DNA of 64,000 bases from Chitinophagales bacterium (GTDB lineage Bacteria > Bacteroidota > Bacteroidia > Chitinophagales > Saprospiraceae), in the NCBI GenBank assembly GCA_013298845.1, contig JAAFJN010000004.1, positions 186,001 through 250,000 of the forward strand. The letters run 5' to 3'. The notes beneath the pieces were generated by a model. The model had not been told where the DNA came from and did not search any database. It saw only the letters and a list, made by a program, of their open reading frames with translations. The translations under genes were made by a program, and so were the position numbers. Shown here piece by piece: positions 25,440-33,925 of the stretch (within the stretch, counting starts at the first letter, position 1; every line of letters begins with the position of its first letter).

Positions 25440-26729
25440 ATGACAACAAAACAAGTATTCGCTTGCGTGGTCTTTTTCGCGTTTTTGCCGGGCGTTTTTG
25501 CCCAAAGTTCGTGGTCTTATTTACCACAGGCACCCGGTGGGCAATTCGGAAATGAAGGCCGCATCGACGACGTTTTTTTTATCAACTACAATGAAGGCTG
25601 GTGCGCCACCAGCAGCGGTAATATTTACCACACCACCGACGCCGGTGCCACCTGGACCAAACAATTGGCGGCGGGTAATGCGTTTTATTTCCGAGCCATT
25701 GAGTTCCGCAACAGCCAACTGGGTTTTGCCGGTACCCTCAACAGCCGTTTTTACCGCACCACCGACGGCGGCGTAACCTGGACCAATATTGCCAATCAGA
25801 TTACTCCGCTGCCCAAGGCCATTTGTGGTATTTCGATCCCGCACGACTCGGTGGTGTACGCCGTTGGGCAATGGGACGAACCCGCATTTTACATTAAATC
25901 CACTAACGGCGGGCAAACATTTACGAGCCATTCCATGGCAACGCAGGCCAAAGGACTGGTGGATGTGTTGTTTATCAACCGCGACACGGGTTGGGTTTCG
26001 GGCAAAGGCATTGGCGGAGCCACTATTTTGCACACCACCGACGGCGGCCAAACCTGGACCGAGTTATTTAACTCCGGCAATAACGGTGAATACGTGTGGA
26101 AACTACAACGGGTAACCCCGGAAGTATGGGTTGGTTCGATCCAAACCATGACCAGCCCCAACGGACGTATGGTAAAATCTACCGATGGCGGCATCACCTG
26201 GAGTTCGCTCCCCGCTCCGATTACCGATATGCAGGGCATTGGTTTTGCCACGGCTCAAAAGGGTTGGATTGGCGATTACAGCGCCGGTTTTTTTGAAACC
26301 AACGACGGCGGCAACACATGGACGCAGGTCTTTTTCGGCTCGACGTATAACCGATTCCATTTTATTGACTCTACCCACGCGTTTGCTTCCGGCAATTCGA
26401 TTTACAAATTTTCGCCCGATAGCGCTTCTTCTACCATTAATTTACCCGGCGGTAGCGACCAACATTTGGACAAATTTGACTTTACCATTAGCCCAAACCC
26501 CACTACCGGCCAAATACGGGTTGCCTTTGAATTGCCACAAATGGACAATATCCGAATTTCGGTGTTATCGCCGCAGGGCATTGAACTCAAAAACGTGTAT
26601 AAACAAAGATTGCCCGAAGGCAAGTACGATATCCAGATGGATACCGGCGACCTGCCATCGGGCAATTATTTGCTTTGGATACAACGCAACGCGGGTTTGT
26701 ACACCAAACCGTTGTTGATTAGTAAATAG
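25440..26729 (+). CDS. T9SS-secreted YCF48-like beta-propeller protein
   Basis: A 429-residue secreted protein with signal peptide MTTKQVFACVVFFAFLPGVFAQ. Six Asp-box-like repeats are visible: HTTDAGATW, RTTDGGVTW, KSTNGGQTF, HTTDGGQTW, KSTDGGITW, ETNDGGNTW, the pattern of YCF48/BNR propellers. The last ~80 residues are a type A T9SS sorting domain (FDFTISPNPTTGQIRVAFEL, LPSGNYLLWIQ, KPLLISK). It is exported by the type IX system and probably anchored or released at the surface. Ligand unknown. Confidence 0.9.
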   Translation: MTTKQVFACVVFFAFLPGVFAQSSWSYLPQAPGGQFGNEGRIDDVFFINYNEGWCATSSGNIYHTTDAGATWTKQLAAGNAFYFRAIEFRNSQLGFAGTLNSRFYRTTDGGVTWTNIANQITPLPKAICGISIPHDSVVYAVGQWDEPAFYIKSTNGGQTFTSHSMATQAKGLVDVLFINRDTGWVSGKGIGGATILHTTDGGQTWTELFNSGNNGEYVWKLQRVTPEVWVGSIQTMTSPNGRMVKSTDGGITWSSLPAPITDMQGIGFATAQKGWIGDYSAGFFETNDGGNTWTQVFFGSTYNRFHFIDSTHAFASGNSIYKFSPDSASSTINLPGGSDQHLDKFDFTISPNPTTGQIRVAFELPQMDNIRISVLSPQGIELKNVYKQRLPEGKYDIQMDTGDLPSGNYLLWIQRNAGLYTKPLLISK

Positions 26730-26742
26730 TAAAAATGGCGCG

Positions 26743-27324
26743 CTAAATCGCCAAAAAATTGCGCAAAATTTGCTGTCCGGTTCCACTCGATTTTTCCGGG
26801 TGGAACTGGACCGCGTAAAAATTATCGCGGTGTAAAGCAGCCGCAAATGGTACCATATAATCGCAGGTGGCGCATTGCCATTCGCTGGGTTCGGCGTAAT
26901 AACTGTGCACAAAATAAGTCCAGGCATTTTCTTCCACGCCCCGGAACAACGGGCTTTTTAGGTGGGTGATGCCATTCCACCCAATGTGCGGAACTTTTTG
27001 CGCACCGGCGGGAAACAACCGCACCTGATTATCAAAAATACCGAGGCATTCGGCGTCATTTTCTTCCGAATGGGCGCAAAACAACTGCAACCCCAGACAA
27101 ATACCCAATACCGGCTGCGTCAGCCCTTTGATGACTTTGTCCAATTCCCGTTCCCGCAGGTACTGCATGGCCGTGGAAGCCTCTCCTACCCCCGGAAAAA
27201 TGACGTGACTCGCCCCTTGAAGCACCTCTGGCTCATCGGTCCAGACGGCCTCCACTCCAATCCGCTCCAGTGCAAACAGCACCGATTGGATATTTCCCGC
27301 GTTATATTTTACGATTGCAACCAT
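26743..27324 (-). CDS. hisH: Imidazole glycerol phosphate synthase, glutaminase subunit HisH
   Basis: A 193-residue class I glutamine amidotransferase. YNAGNIQSV and FPGVGEASTAM open the fold. The nucleophile is Cys76 in GICLGLQ, with His175 and Glu177 in QFHPEKS. PHIGWNGI is specific to HisH. It supplies ammonia to HisF for histidine and AICAR formation. No other his gene is in the window, unlike the usual his operon. It starts 10 bases from a GTGAAAA-type repeat, so its promoter must lie within that repeat region. Confidence 0.95.
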   Translation of the reverse strand: MVAIVKYNAGNIQSVLFALERIGVEAVWTDEPEVLQGASHVIFPGVGEASTAMQYLRERELDKVIKGLTQPVLGICLGLQLFCAHSEENDAECLGIFDNQVRLFPAGAQKVPHIGWNGITHLKSPLFRGVEENAWTYFVHSYYAEPSEWQCATCDYMVPFAAALHRDNFYAVQFHPEKSSGTGQQILRNFLAI

Positions 27325-27333
27325 TTTTTTTTA

Positions 27334-27530
27334 GTGAAGAGTGAAGAGTGAAAAGTGAAAAGTGAAAAATGAAGAGTGAAAAATTTTTTCCTCAAATAAT
27401 TGATAATGAGTACTCTACACTTAGTGAATCTTAGTGTACTTTTAGTGACCTTAGTAGCAAAATGAACACTCTACGACGGGCAAACTATTCACTTTTCACT
27501 ATTCACTTTTCACTTTTCACTTTTCACTTC
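27334..27530. repeat. Inverted 'GTGAAAA' phrase-repeat element enclosing a CACTAAG-type core
   Basis: The left arm (~27334-27383) is seven copies of GTGAARA-type words. The right arm (~27487-27530) is the same words in reverse complement (TTTTCACT). Between them, 27411-27485 resembles the right arm of the element at 40292-40361, sharing CTCTACRCTTAG, GTRRYAAAAYGAACAC and CTACGACGGGCAAAC. The stop codon TGA of the heme-protein gene is part of the right arm. It fills the gap to hisH. Confidence 0.8.
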
Positions 27531-29536
27531 AAAGAGTTAATCCAAACGGCAATTTTTTCGATGTCTTTTTTAGGGACGTGCGTCATGGGTGCCATTGGGG
27601 TGTAATCCGGCCAGTTTTGTGGTTGTGGGTTGTGCACCAAACTCACAATTTTTTGGGTAGAATACTTGCGTTTGGCGATTTCGGAGAACGCCGGGCCAAC
27701 GGCGCGTTCGTTCGTTTTGTGGCACGAAGTACAGGTGTGTTTGTTCAACAGTTTTTGCACTTCGGCGGGATCAACGGCGGCCGTTTTTTTCTCTTCTTTG
27801 GCCGGAGCCGGTTTCGCGGCGGGTTTGGCCGTTGGTTTGGTCTCCGTTGGTTTGGCCTTGTTAACGGCTCCGCCGGGTGCCCCTTCCTTCATCTGATTGT
27901 CGGGAGTGTTGACCATTGCGCCGGGGTCGGCTGGCTCCTCGGTATCGGCAACTTTAGGTTTGGGCGTCACCAAAACGATATCGGCTTTAGCCCCGCTTGG
28001 AATAGCGTTGAGGGTGTAATACGCCGTAGGGTGCAACAAAAGGTTGTTGGAACCCGCTGCGCGTACGCCATTGGGCTGAATTGCGTGCACAAAACCCGCG
28101 CGCAGGCTGTCCACTACAATCCGCACCCGCATACCGTCGCCGCTGACTTTGGCACCCAAAACGTTGTGTTCTTTAAAGTTCACAATCGGGCTACCGTACA
28201 CCGGGTGGTATTTATAGGTATAACCCGTTACGTAATAATTATCAAGATTTTCGGCGGTAGCGGTTTGAACGGGCTGCGTAAATTCGATTTCAAAACCATC
28301 GGGCATGGCGCGCACGGCTTTCATTTCAAAGGGTGTTTGCCCGGTCCAAACCAGACGCTCCAACGCGTAGTCTTCCTTACCGGTAGAACCCCAACCGCGG
28401 TTGGTACCGCCCACGAACAGGCTATTGTCGTTGCCTCTGATCATGCGCAATACGCCGGAGCGGAAACCACTGCGAAAATCAAAAGAAGCGCCCTGGTATT
28501 CGCCGTTTACTTTTTCGAGGAAAACGCGGGCAATTTTAGACATACCCTGGTCACCCAAAAACACTTGTCCGGCAAAAGGCCCGAAAGCACCATTGCTGTC
28601 GTCGGTGATGATTTCGGAGGTAGAAACACCCAAAATACCGTGTGGTAGCCACACCGAAGGCGATTTAATACCCACGCCGGGGTTCATTTTATCCAAATCA
28701 TACAAACTCAGCATCGGCTCGTCTTTGATGTATTCGGGTTTTTTGGTATCATCGTCGCGGGGATTCACTTTGGCAAACACCATTTCTTTGCGCGCTTTTA
28801 CGGGCGATTCGGGGCGATTGGCCCACACCAACGAAGAAGGGTGGCCCATAAAATCGCCTTTTTCCACGTGAGAAATAAAGCCGGAACCCATCCAGTCGCC
28901 CTGGTTATCGCCGTAGAAAAACGCACCGTCAACGGTACCGATGCCGCAAGGCGAACGCATACCGGCAGCGTAAGGCTCCATGCGGCCATCTTCCCAGATT
29001 TGCATGGCCCAACCACGCCAGGGTACGATGGATTTGCCCGCCCACCAGTCACTGTTACCAAAACTCACATTACCGGTGACCAGAAACGAGCCATCGGGCA
29101 TGAGTTTAGGGCCAAAAGAATATTCGTGGTAGTGCCCCGATACCGGCCAGGAGTACACCGTTTCGTAGCGATCGGCAATGCGGTCGCCGTTGCGATCCAC
29201 CAATTTGGTGAGTTCGCCGCGTTGAGCGCAGTACAAATTGCCGTCTTTCCACACCAAACCCAGGATTTCGTGTAAACCGCTGGCGTATTTGCGGTAGTTG
29301 GGCCGGGCCGAATACGGATTTTCGATAATCCATACTTCACCGCGCCGGGTAGAAGCCGCCACGCTGCCGTCGGGTAAAGTGGCCAAACCACCTACCTCCA
29401 GCACCACGCCTTCGGGAATGGGGACTTTAATAATTTTGTAATACTCGTCTTCGGTGGGTAACGGGATGGTGTCCTGCGCCAATAAAACATTGGCAAAAAG
29501 GGCAAAAAATAGGGTAAAATGCAGTGTTTTAAGCAT
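27524..29536 (-). CDS. Secreted beta-propeller protein with C-terminal cytochrome c domain
   Basis: A 670-residue exported protein. The ATG at 29536 gives a signal peptide (MLKTLHFTLFFALFANVLLAQ); a longer frame from 29605 does not. Residues ~25-400 look like the NHL/PQQ-type propeller of large 'membrane-bound dehydrogenase-like' proteins (GGLATLPDGSVAASTRRGEVW, DRNGDRIADRYETV, SPCGIGTVDGAFFYGDNQGDW). A Lys/Pro/Ala-rich linker (~545-590) leads to one cytochrome c domain with CTSCH at 602-606 and a Met-rich distal side (YTPMAPM). It probably passes electrons from an unidentified oxidation in the periplasm. The substrate is unknown. The stop codon lies inside a repeat element. Confidence 0.85.
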   Translation of the reverse strand: MLKTLHFTLFFALFANVLLAQDTIPLPTEDEYYKIIKVPIPEGVVLEVGGLATLPDGSVAASTRRGEVWIIENPYSARPNYRKYASGLHEILGLVWKDGNLYCAQRGELTKLVDRNGDRIADRYETVYSWPVSGHYHEYSFGPKLMPDGSFLVTGNVSFGNSDWWAGKSIVPWRGWAMQIWEDGRMEPYAAGMRSPCGIGTVDGAFFYGDNQGDWMGSGFISHVEKGDFMGHPSSLVWANRPESPVKARKEMVFAKVNPRDDDTKKPEYIKDEPMLSLYDLDKMNPGVGIKSPSVWLPHGILGVSTSEIITDDSNGAFGPFAGQVFLGDQGMSKIARVFLEKVNGEYQGASFDFRSGFRSGVLRMIRGNDNSLFVGGTNRGWGSTGKEDYALERLVWTGQTPFEMKAVRAMPDGFEIEFTQPVQTATAENLDNYYVTGYTYKYHPVYGSPIVNFKEHNVLGAKVSGDGMRVRIVVDSLRAGFVHAIQPNGVRAAGSNNLLLHPTAYYTLNAIPSGAKADIVLVTPKPKVADTEEPADPGAMVNTPDNQMKEGAPGGAVNKAKPTETKPTAKPAAKPAPAKEEKKTAAVDPAEVQKLLNKHTCTSCHKTNERAVGPAFSEIAKRKYSTQKIVSLVHNPQPQNWPDYTPMAPMTHVPKKDIEKIAVWINSLK

Positions 29537-29636
29537 AAATATTAATTTTGAAGGTGCTTTTCCGAAGCGCAAATGTATTGAAAAAAGAAAGATAAAAATT
29601 GTCATTTTTGTGGGCGGACAAAAAAGCGGATTTTAT

Positions 29637-31070
29637 TTACCCGAACAAGTCATCCAGGGTCAATACCTGCTGCACCAAACCAACACTATGCGCGTTTTGT
29701 TCGAGACCGTTTGCAACAATCATGGTTAAAAAAATATGTTTTCGTGTGCCGGTAAGTGTTTCAAATACTTGGATTTTACGGCGTAGTACATCGGCGTAAT
29801 CCTTGGTAATGACAAAAGGTTTGTTGTGGAATTTTATTTCAAAAATATTAATAACCTGATCGTTTCGATCCAGCAATAAATCAATTTGCACACCTTTTTG
29901 GCCAGCCGTACCTTTTTGATAAAAGGAAGCCGACGTGGAATACACCCCACCAATACTCAGGGCCTTTTTAATGGGGGCAATATGTTTGAGGCAAATATTT
30001 TCAAAAGCATAACCCGCCCAGGTTTTATATTCCTGCGTCTGACTCAACCGATTCCAGACCTCATCTTTATCGCGCATGTTGTGTTCAATAAATTGGAGAT
30101 AAAACAGAGAATATTCATCTGTGAGGCGAAACAATCGGTCCTTTTTTTTCTTTTCGTAAGGGAAATACGAATCAATAAAACCGGAAACCTGTAACTCATC
30201 CAATACTTTGGTGAGGTTTCCACCATTCCCAATTTGCGTACTTTTGGCAAGCGCATTGCGCTCCATCCCTATCTTGGTTTTTGCCAATGCTCGAACGATA
30301 TTAACGTGATTTTCCGAATGTTCGAAAAGCGCATTGTACAGGTTGGAAAATTCGTCGCGCAGCAGGCCGGTGGGCGAAAAACAAATATCTTCAATGTTCT
30401 GAACCGCACTTTTACTCCCATCTACTTCCTTGAGATAGTGGGGAATGCCACCCATTGCCATGTATAACTGAATAATATGGTAACGGTTGAGGGTAATCTG
30501 GCGGCTGCGAAAATAGGCTTCTGTTTCGGCCAGTGTAAACGGCTGCAACTGAATTCGCCGTGTAATCCGGTTGTGTAAACCGCCCGTATCATTTACCACT
30601 TTTTGGATCATCCAGGAAGCGGCCGAGCCACAAATAACAACGATGATATTTTGATTCACCGCCCAACTATTCCAAAAGAAACTGAGTGCGCGTAAAAAGC
30701 CGGATTTGTGGGTAGATAACCAAGGCAACTCATCCAAAAAAACAACGTGTTTTTTATCCGTTGGCAACTTTTTAAGGTAGTTAATCAACAAAAAAAACGC
30801 TTCCATCCAACTGGAAGGTGGTTTAACAATAAGGGCATTTTCGCTGGATAACTGAAGCGCATAGGAGAAATTTAAGAGTTGCTCCGACAATGGTGCGTTT
30901 TTAGTGCCGGTCAGTTCAAAAACAATATTTTCCTGAAGCACTTTTTTAATTAAATATGTTTTACCAATGCGCCGCCGACCAGTAACCGAAATCATTTCGG
31001 CCTCTGGCGAACGAAGGGCTTTCTCCAGAATTTCAATTTCTTTTTTTCGCCCGATTAATGGTGTATCCAT
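29637..31070 (-). CDS. AAA-type ATPase with C-terminal nuclease-like fold (DUF234-type)
   Basis: A 477-residue ATPase of the archaeal-ATPase/DUF234 group. Walker A is GRRRIGKTYL (~31-40) and Walker B is HVVFLDELPWLS (~108-119). CGSAASWM is the sensor region, followed by a winged-helix segment (~255-310). The C-terminal part has VQIDLLLDRNDQVINIFEIKF, the D...ExK core of a PD-(D/E)xK nuclease fold. The group is widespread, often solitary and of unknown role. It is preceded by a 434-base gap. A role in mobile elements or defence is possible but nothing nearby supports it. Confidence 0.85.
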   Translation of the reverse strand: MDTPLIGRKKEIEILEKALRSPEAEMISVTGRRRIGKTYLIKKVLQENIVFELTGTKNAPLSEQLLNFSYALQLSSENALIVKPPSSWMEAFFLLINYLKKLPTDKKHVVFLDELPWLSTHKSGFLRALSFFWNSWAVNQNIIVVICGSAASWMIQKVVNDTGGLHNRITRRIQLQPFTLAETEAYFRSRQITLNRYHIIQLYMAMGGIPHYLKEVDGSKSAVQNIEDICFSPTGLLRDEFSNLYNALFEHSENHVNIVRALAKTKIGMERNALAKSTQIGNGGNLTKVLDELQVSGFIDSYFPYEKKKKDRLFRLTDEYSLFYLQFIEHNMRDKDEVWNRLSQTQEYKTWAGYAFENICLKHIAPIKKALSIGGVYSTSASFYQKGTAGQKGVQIDLLLDRNDQVINIFEIKFHNKPFVITKDYADVLRRKIQVFETLTGTRKHIFLTMIVANGLEQNAHSVGLVQQVLTLDDLFG

Positions 31071-31120
31071 AGTTATTTTTGTATGTATAGTTCAACTCCG
31101 CAGTTTTTGTGCATAAAAAA

Positions 31121-31228
31121 ATGAAGGACGTACCGCTATTGTACAGCACAAACCCTGACGACGCTTGGTATAAAATGGTCCAAACCGAGAGCAAATATAC
31201 ACATTTAGCGCGTAATAAAATTTATTAG
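31121..31228 (+). CDS. Possible 35-residue protein or gene remnant
   Basis: ATG at 31121, TAG at 31226. The peptide begins MKDVPLLYSTNPDDAWYKMV and ends THLARNKIY. Its composition looks protein-like (balanced, Trp and Tyr present) rather than like AT-rich noise. The bases encoding the C-terminus plus the stop recur twice downstream in a 53-base tandem repeat. It could be a small protein or a decayed gene. I recognise no family. Confidence 0.3.
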   Translation: MKDVPLLYSTNPDDAWYKMVQTESKYTHLARNKIY

Positions 31229-31328
31229 TCTCTAAATCTACCCTAAAAATACCACATTTAGCGAGCAATAAAATTTATTAGTCTCTAAATCCACCTCAAA
31301 ACACCCACATTTAGCGAGCAATAAACCC
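31201..31328. repeat. 53-base tandem repeat, 2.4 copies
   Basis: Units start at 31201, 31254 and 31307 (the last partial, 22 bases). All begin ACATTTAGCG. Within a unit, ATTTAG pairs with CTAAAT and AATAAA with TTTATT, so each full unit can form a hairpin. Units 1 and 2 differ mainly in their last 15 bases. Confidence 0.9.
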
Positions 31329-31398
31329 ATGTCCGGTGCTTTATTCCGCCCAAAAAACCATCGTTAGAATCATTCCAACCCCGGTTGCGCTTTTCTCC

Positions 31399-31426
31399 TT
31401 GAATCCGTAAATTTATCGTACCTTTG
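31399..31426 (+). promoter_or_regulatory. Promoter of the E1/glycosyltransferase operon
   Basis: TTG at 31399-31401, 17-base spacer, TACCTTTG at 31419-31426. A leader of about 70 bases precedes the ATG at 31505. Confidence 0.6.
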
Positions 31427-31504
31427 CGGCCAAATTAACCACCTTAGCCACCTGAAAACATATTAATAAGCCCAACCTCGTATTTACATTTGCTTTAACT
31501 TTAC

Positions 31505-33925
31505 ATGTCCATTACAGCAACCTCACCACGCAAAAAACAACACGCCACGGCACTCACCGATGCCTATCGGCAAGAAGTGCTGGAAGATTTTCGCATTTGC
31601 TGCATCAGCCGTGAAGCCAGCGTTATTGCCCGTAAAGAAGTATTAACGGGTAAAGCCAACTTTGGTATCATTGGCGACGGCAAAGAACTGGCGCAAGTCG
31701 CCATGGCTAAAGCATGGCGCAAAGGCGATTTCCGTTCGGGGTATTACCGCGACCAAACCCTCCATTTGGCCCTCGGTATCACCACGTTAGAAGAGTTTTT
31801 TGCGCAGTTATACGGCGACCCGGTGCACGACCCGTTCTCCACCGGCCGCCAAATGAACTGCCATTTTGCCACTCCTTTTATTGACGACCAAGGGAATTAT
31901 GTTGACCTCAAAAACAGGTTCAATATTTCCTCGGATATAGCCTCTACCGGCGGCCAAATGGCGCGTGGACTTGGCTTGGCCTTTGCCTCCAAAAAATTCC
32001 GCGAATTACCCCACCTCTGCGGCGACCTCTCCAACAACGGCTCCGAAGTTTGTTTTGTGACCATTGGCGACGCCTCCACCTCGGAGGGTGTTTTTTGGGA
32101 AACCGTCAACGCCGCGGGTGTCACGCAGGTTCCGCTGGCCATTTCGGTGTGGGACGATGGCTACGGTATTTCGGTACCTAAAAAATATCAAACCACCAAA
32201 GAAAGTATTTCGGAAGTCCTCGCGGGTTTCGACGGCGAAAACGGCGTGAATATTTACACCGCCAAAGCCTGGGACTACGTGGGTTTGTGTAACCTCTACC
32301 GCGATGCCATTGACGAAATGCGCATTACCCACCGCCCGGCATTGTTTCACATTCAGGAAGTTACCCAACAATTGGGCCACTCCACCTCCGGCGACCACCG
32401 CCGGTACAAATCACCCGAACGTTTGGCTTTTGAAGAAGCCTTTGATTGCAACAAACGTTTCGAAAACTGGATTATTGATGCCGGCATCGCCACCACCGAT
32501 GAACTGGAAGCCATTAAAGCAAAAGCCAAAAGCGACGCCACCGAAGCGGCCCGCGTTTCGTACCGCCGTTACCAGGATGCCGTGATTGAACACCGCAACG
32601 TACTGATTGATATTTTAGGAAAAGTACAAGCGGCCCACACTGGCATTAAAGGCATCGAAGAACTGAAAAACGAACTCGCACAGCGCCGCGAGCCGCTGAT
32701 GCGCTTTGATGTTTTAAAAACCGCCCGCAAATCACTTCATCTCACGGCAGGCATGAACAGCCCCGCCACCGATGCTTTGTTTGCGTTTGCCAACTCCGAA
32801 GCCGCTTTGGGCAAAGAATGGTACAGCGCTAATTTGTACAGTAATTCGCCCAAATCACCTTTGCGCGTCAACGCCAGTAAAGCAATTTATTCGGAAAATT
32901 CGCCGCAAAAAGACGGTTTTGAAATATTAAATGCTTGTTTCGACTACCATTTTGCCAACACACCCAATGTATTTGCTTTTGGCGAAGATGTGGGGCACAT
33001 TGGCGATGTCAACCAGGGTTTGCGTGGTTTGCAGCAGAAATACGGACTCGAACGCATTTTTGACACCGGTATCCGCGAATGGACGATCATGGGACAAGCC
33101 ATTGGCATGGCCATGCGCGGTTTGCGCCCCATTGCCGAAATTCAATACCTCGATTACCTGTACTACGGCCTCACGCCTCTGGCCGACGACCTGACCAGCC
33201 TCCGCTGGCGGACCAACAACCTGCAAGCCGCACCGGCCATTATCCGTACCCGTGGGCACCGTTTAGTGGGCGTATGGCACGCCGGTTCGCCGATGGGCAT
33301 GATGTTGGGATCGCTCCGGGGTATGTGGTTCTGCGTACCGCGCAACATGACGCAGGCTGCCGGTATGTACAACACGCTGCTCCAATCGGATGACCCGGCC
33401 ATTGTGGTCGAATGCCTCAACGGATACCGTTTTAAAGAGTTATTGCCCGATAATATTGGCACCTTTACCGTGGCTTTGGGCGAACCGGAAGTAATACGCA
33501 CCGGTACCGATGTTACCCTGGTGACCTACGGTGCCTGCGTTCGGGTGGCCGAAGAAGCGGCGGAACAATTGGCGGAAAAAGGTATTTCGGTGGAAATTAT
33601 GGATGTACAAACCTTGTTGCCCTTCGATTTGCCCGCTACCTGCGTGGAATCTTTGAAAAAAACCAACCGCTTGGTGGTACTGGACGAAGATGTACCGGGC
33701 AGTGCTTCGGCGTATATTTTACAACAAATTTTGGAAGTTCAGGGCGGATACCGCTACCTCGACGCGGCCCCGCTGACCATTACCGCACAAGAACACCGCA
33801 CGGCTTACGGTCAGGACGGCGATTATTTCACCAAACCACAGGCAGAAGACGTATTTGAGTCCATCTGGAATATGATGCACAACGATGCCCCGGCCCAATA
33901 CCCGCCCCTGCATTTCAGACGGTGA
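31505..33925 (+). CDS. Branched-chain 2-oxoacid dehydrogenase E1, alpha and beta fused
   Basis: An 806-residue fusion. The alpha part (~1-400) has the thiamine-diphosphate motif GDASTSEGVFWETVNAAG (from 188) closed by DDGYGIS, and FSTGRQMNCHFATP. The beta part (~475-806) has FAFGEDVGHIGDVNQGL, GIREWTIMGQAIGMAMRGLRPIAEIQ, and the C-terminal fold SVEIMDVQTLLPFDL. E1 decarboxylates branched-chain 2-oxo acids and passes the acyl group to the lipoyl domain of E2. In Bacteroidota these acids prime iso-branched fatty acids. No E2 or E3 gene is adjacent. The next gene overlaps its stop by 4 bases. Confidence 0.93.
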   Translation: MSITATSPRKKQHATALTDAYRQEVLEDFRICCISREASVIARKEVLTGKANFGIIGDGKELAQVAMAKAWRKGDFRSGYYRDQTLHLALGITTLEEFFAQLYGDPVHDPFSTGRQMNCHFATPFIDDQGNYVDLKNRFNISSDIASTGGQMARGLGLAFASKKFRELPHLCGDLSNNGSEVCFVTIGDASTSEGVFWETVNAAGVTQVPLAISVWDDGYGISVPKKYQTTKESISEVLAGFDGENGVNIYTAKAWDYVGLCNLYRDAIDEMRITHRPALFHIQEVTQQLGHSTSGDHRRYKSPERLAFEEAFDCNKRFENWIIDAGIATTDELEAIKAKAKSDATEAARVSYRRYQDAVIEHRNVLIDILGKVQAAHTGIKGIEELKNELAQRREPLMRFDVLKTARKSLHLTAGMNSPATDALFAFANSEAALGKEWYSANLYSNSPKSPLRVNASKAIYSENSPQKDGFEILNACFDYHFANTPNVFAFGEDVGHIGDVNQGLRGLQQKYGLERIFDTGIREWTIMGQAIGMAMRGLRPIAEIQYLDYLYYGLTPLADDLTSLRWRTNNLQAAPAIIRTRGHRLVGVWHAGSPMGMMLGSLRGMWFCVPRNMTQAAGMYNTLLQSDDPAIVVECLNGYRFKELLPDNIGTFTVALGEPEVIRTGTDVTLVTYGACVRVAEEAAEQLAEKGISVEIMDVQTLLPFDLPATCVESLKKTNRLVVLDEDVPGSASAYILQQILEVQGGYRYLDAAPLTITAQEHRTAYGQDGDYFTKPQAEDVFESIWNMMHNDAPAQYPPLHFRR

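Larger units (their letters stand above)
31071..31504. other. 434-base gap without a large gene
   Basis: It lies between the divergent ATPase and E1 genes. It holds a 35-codon reading frame (31121-31228), a 53-base tandem repeat overlapping that frame's 3' end, a minus-strand -7-like box TATATTTG (31192-31199) facing the ATPase, and the plus-strand promoter at 31399-31426. The rest shows nothing. Confidence 0.6.

Noticed and set aside
27334-27530. GTGAAAA repeats as a CRISPR array
   Set aside because: Units are 7-8 bases without spacers and occur in both orientations; no cas gene is present.
27578-28648. 356-codon plus-strand frame across the heme-propeller gene
   Set aside because: Antisense shadow; the minus-strand frame has signal peptide, propeller and CTSCH motif.
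29637-31070. AAA ATPase as part of a defence system
   Set aside because: No nuclease, methylase or other defence gene is adjacent; solitary DUF234-type ATPases are common.
31201-31328. 53-base repeat as a CRISPR array
   Set aside because: Units are contiguous and differ by point changes; there are no unique spacers.
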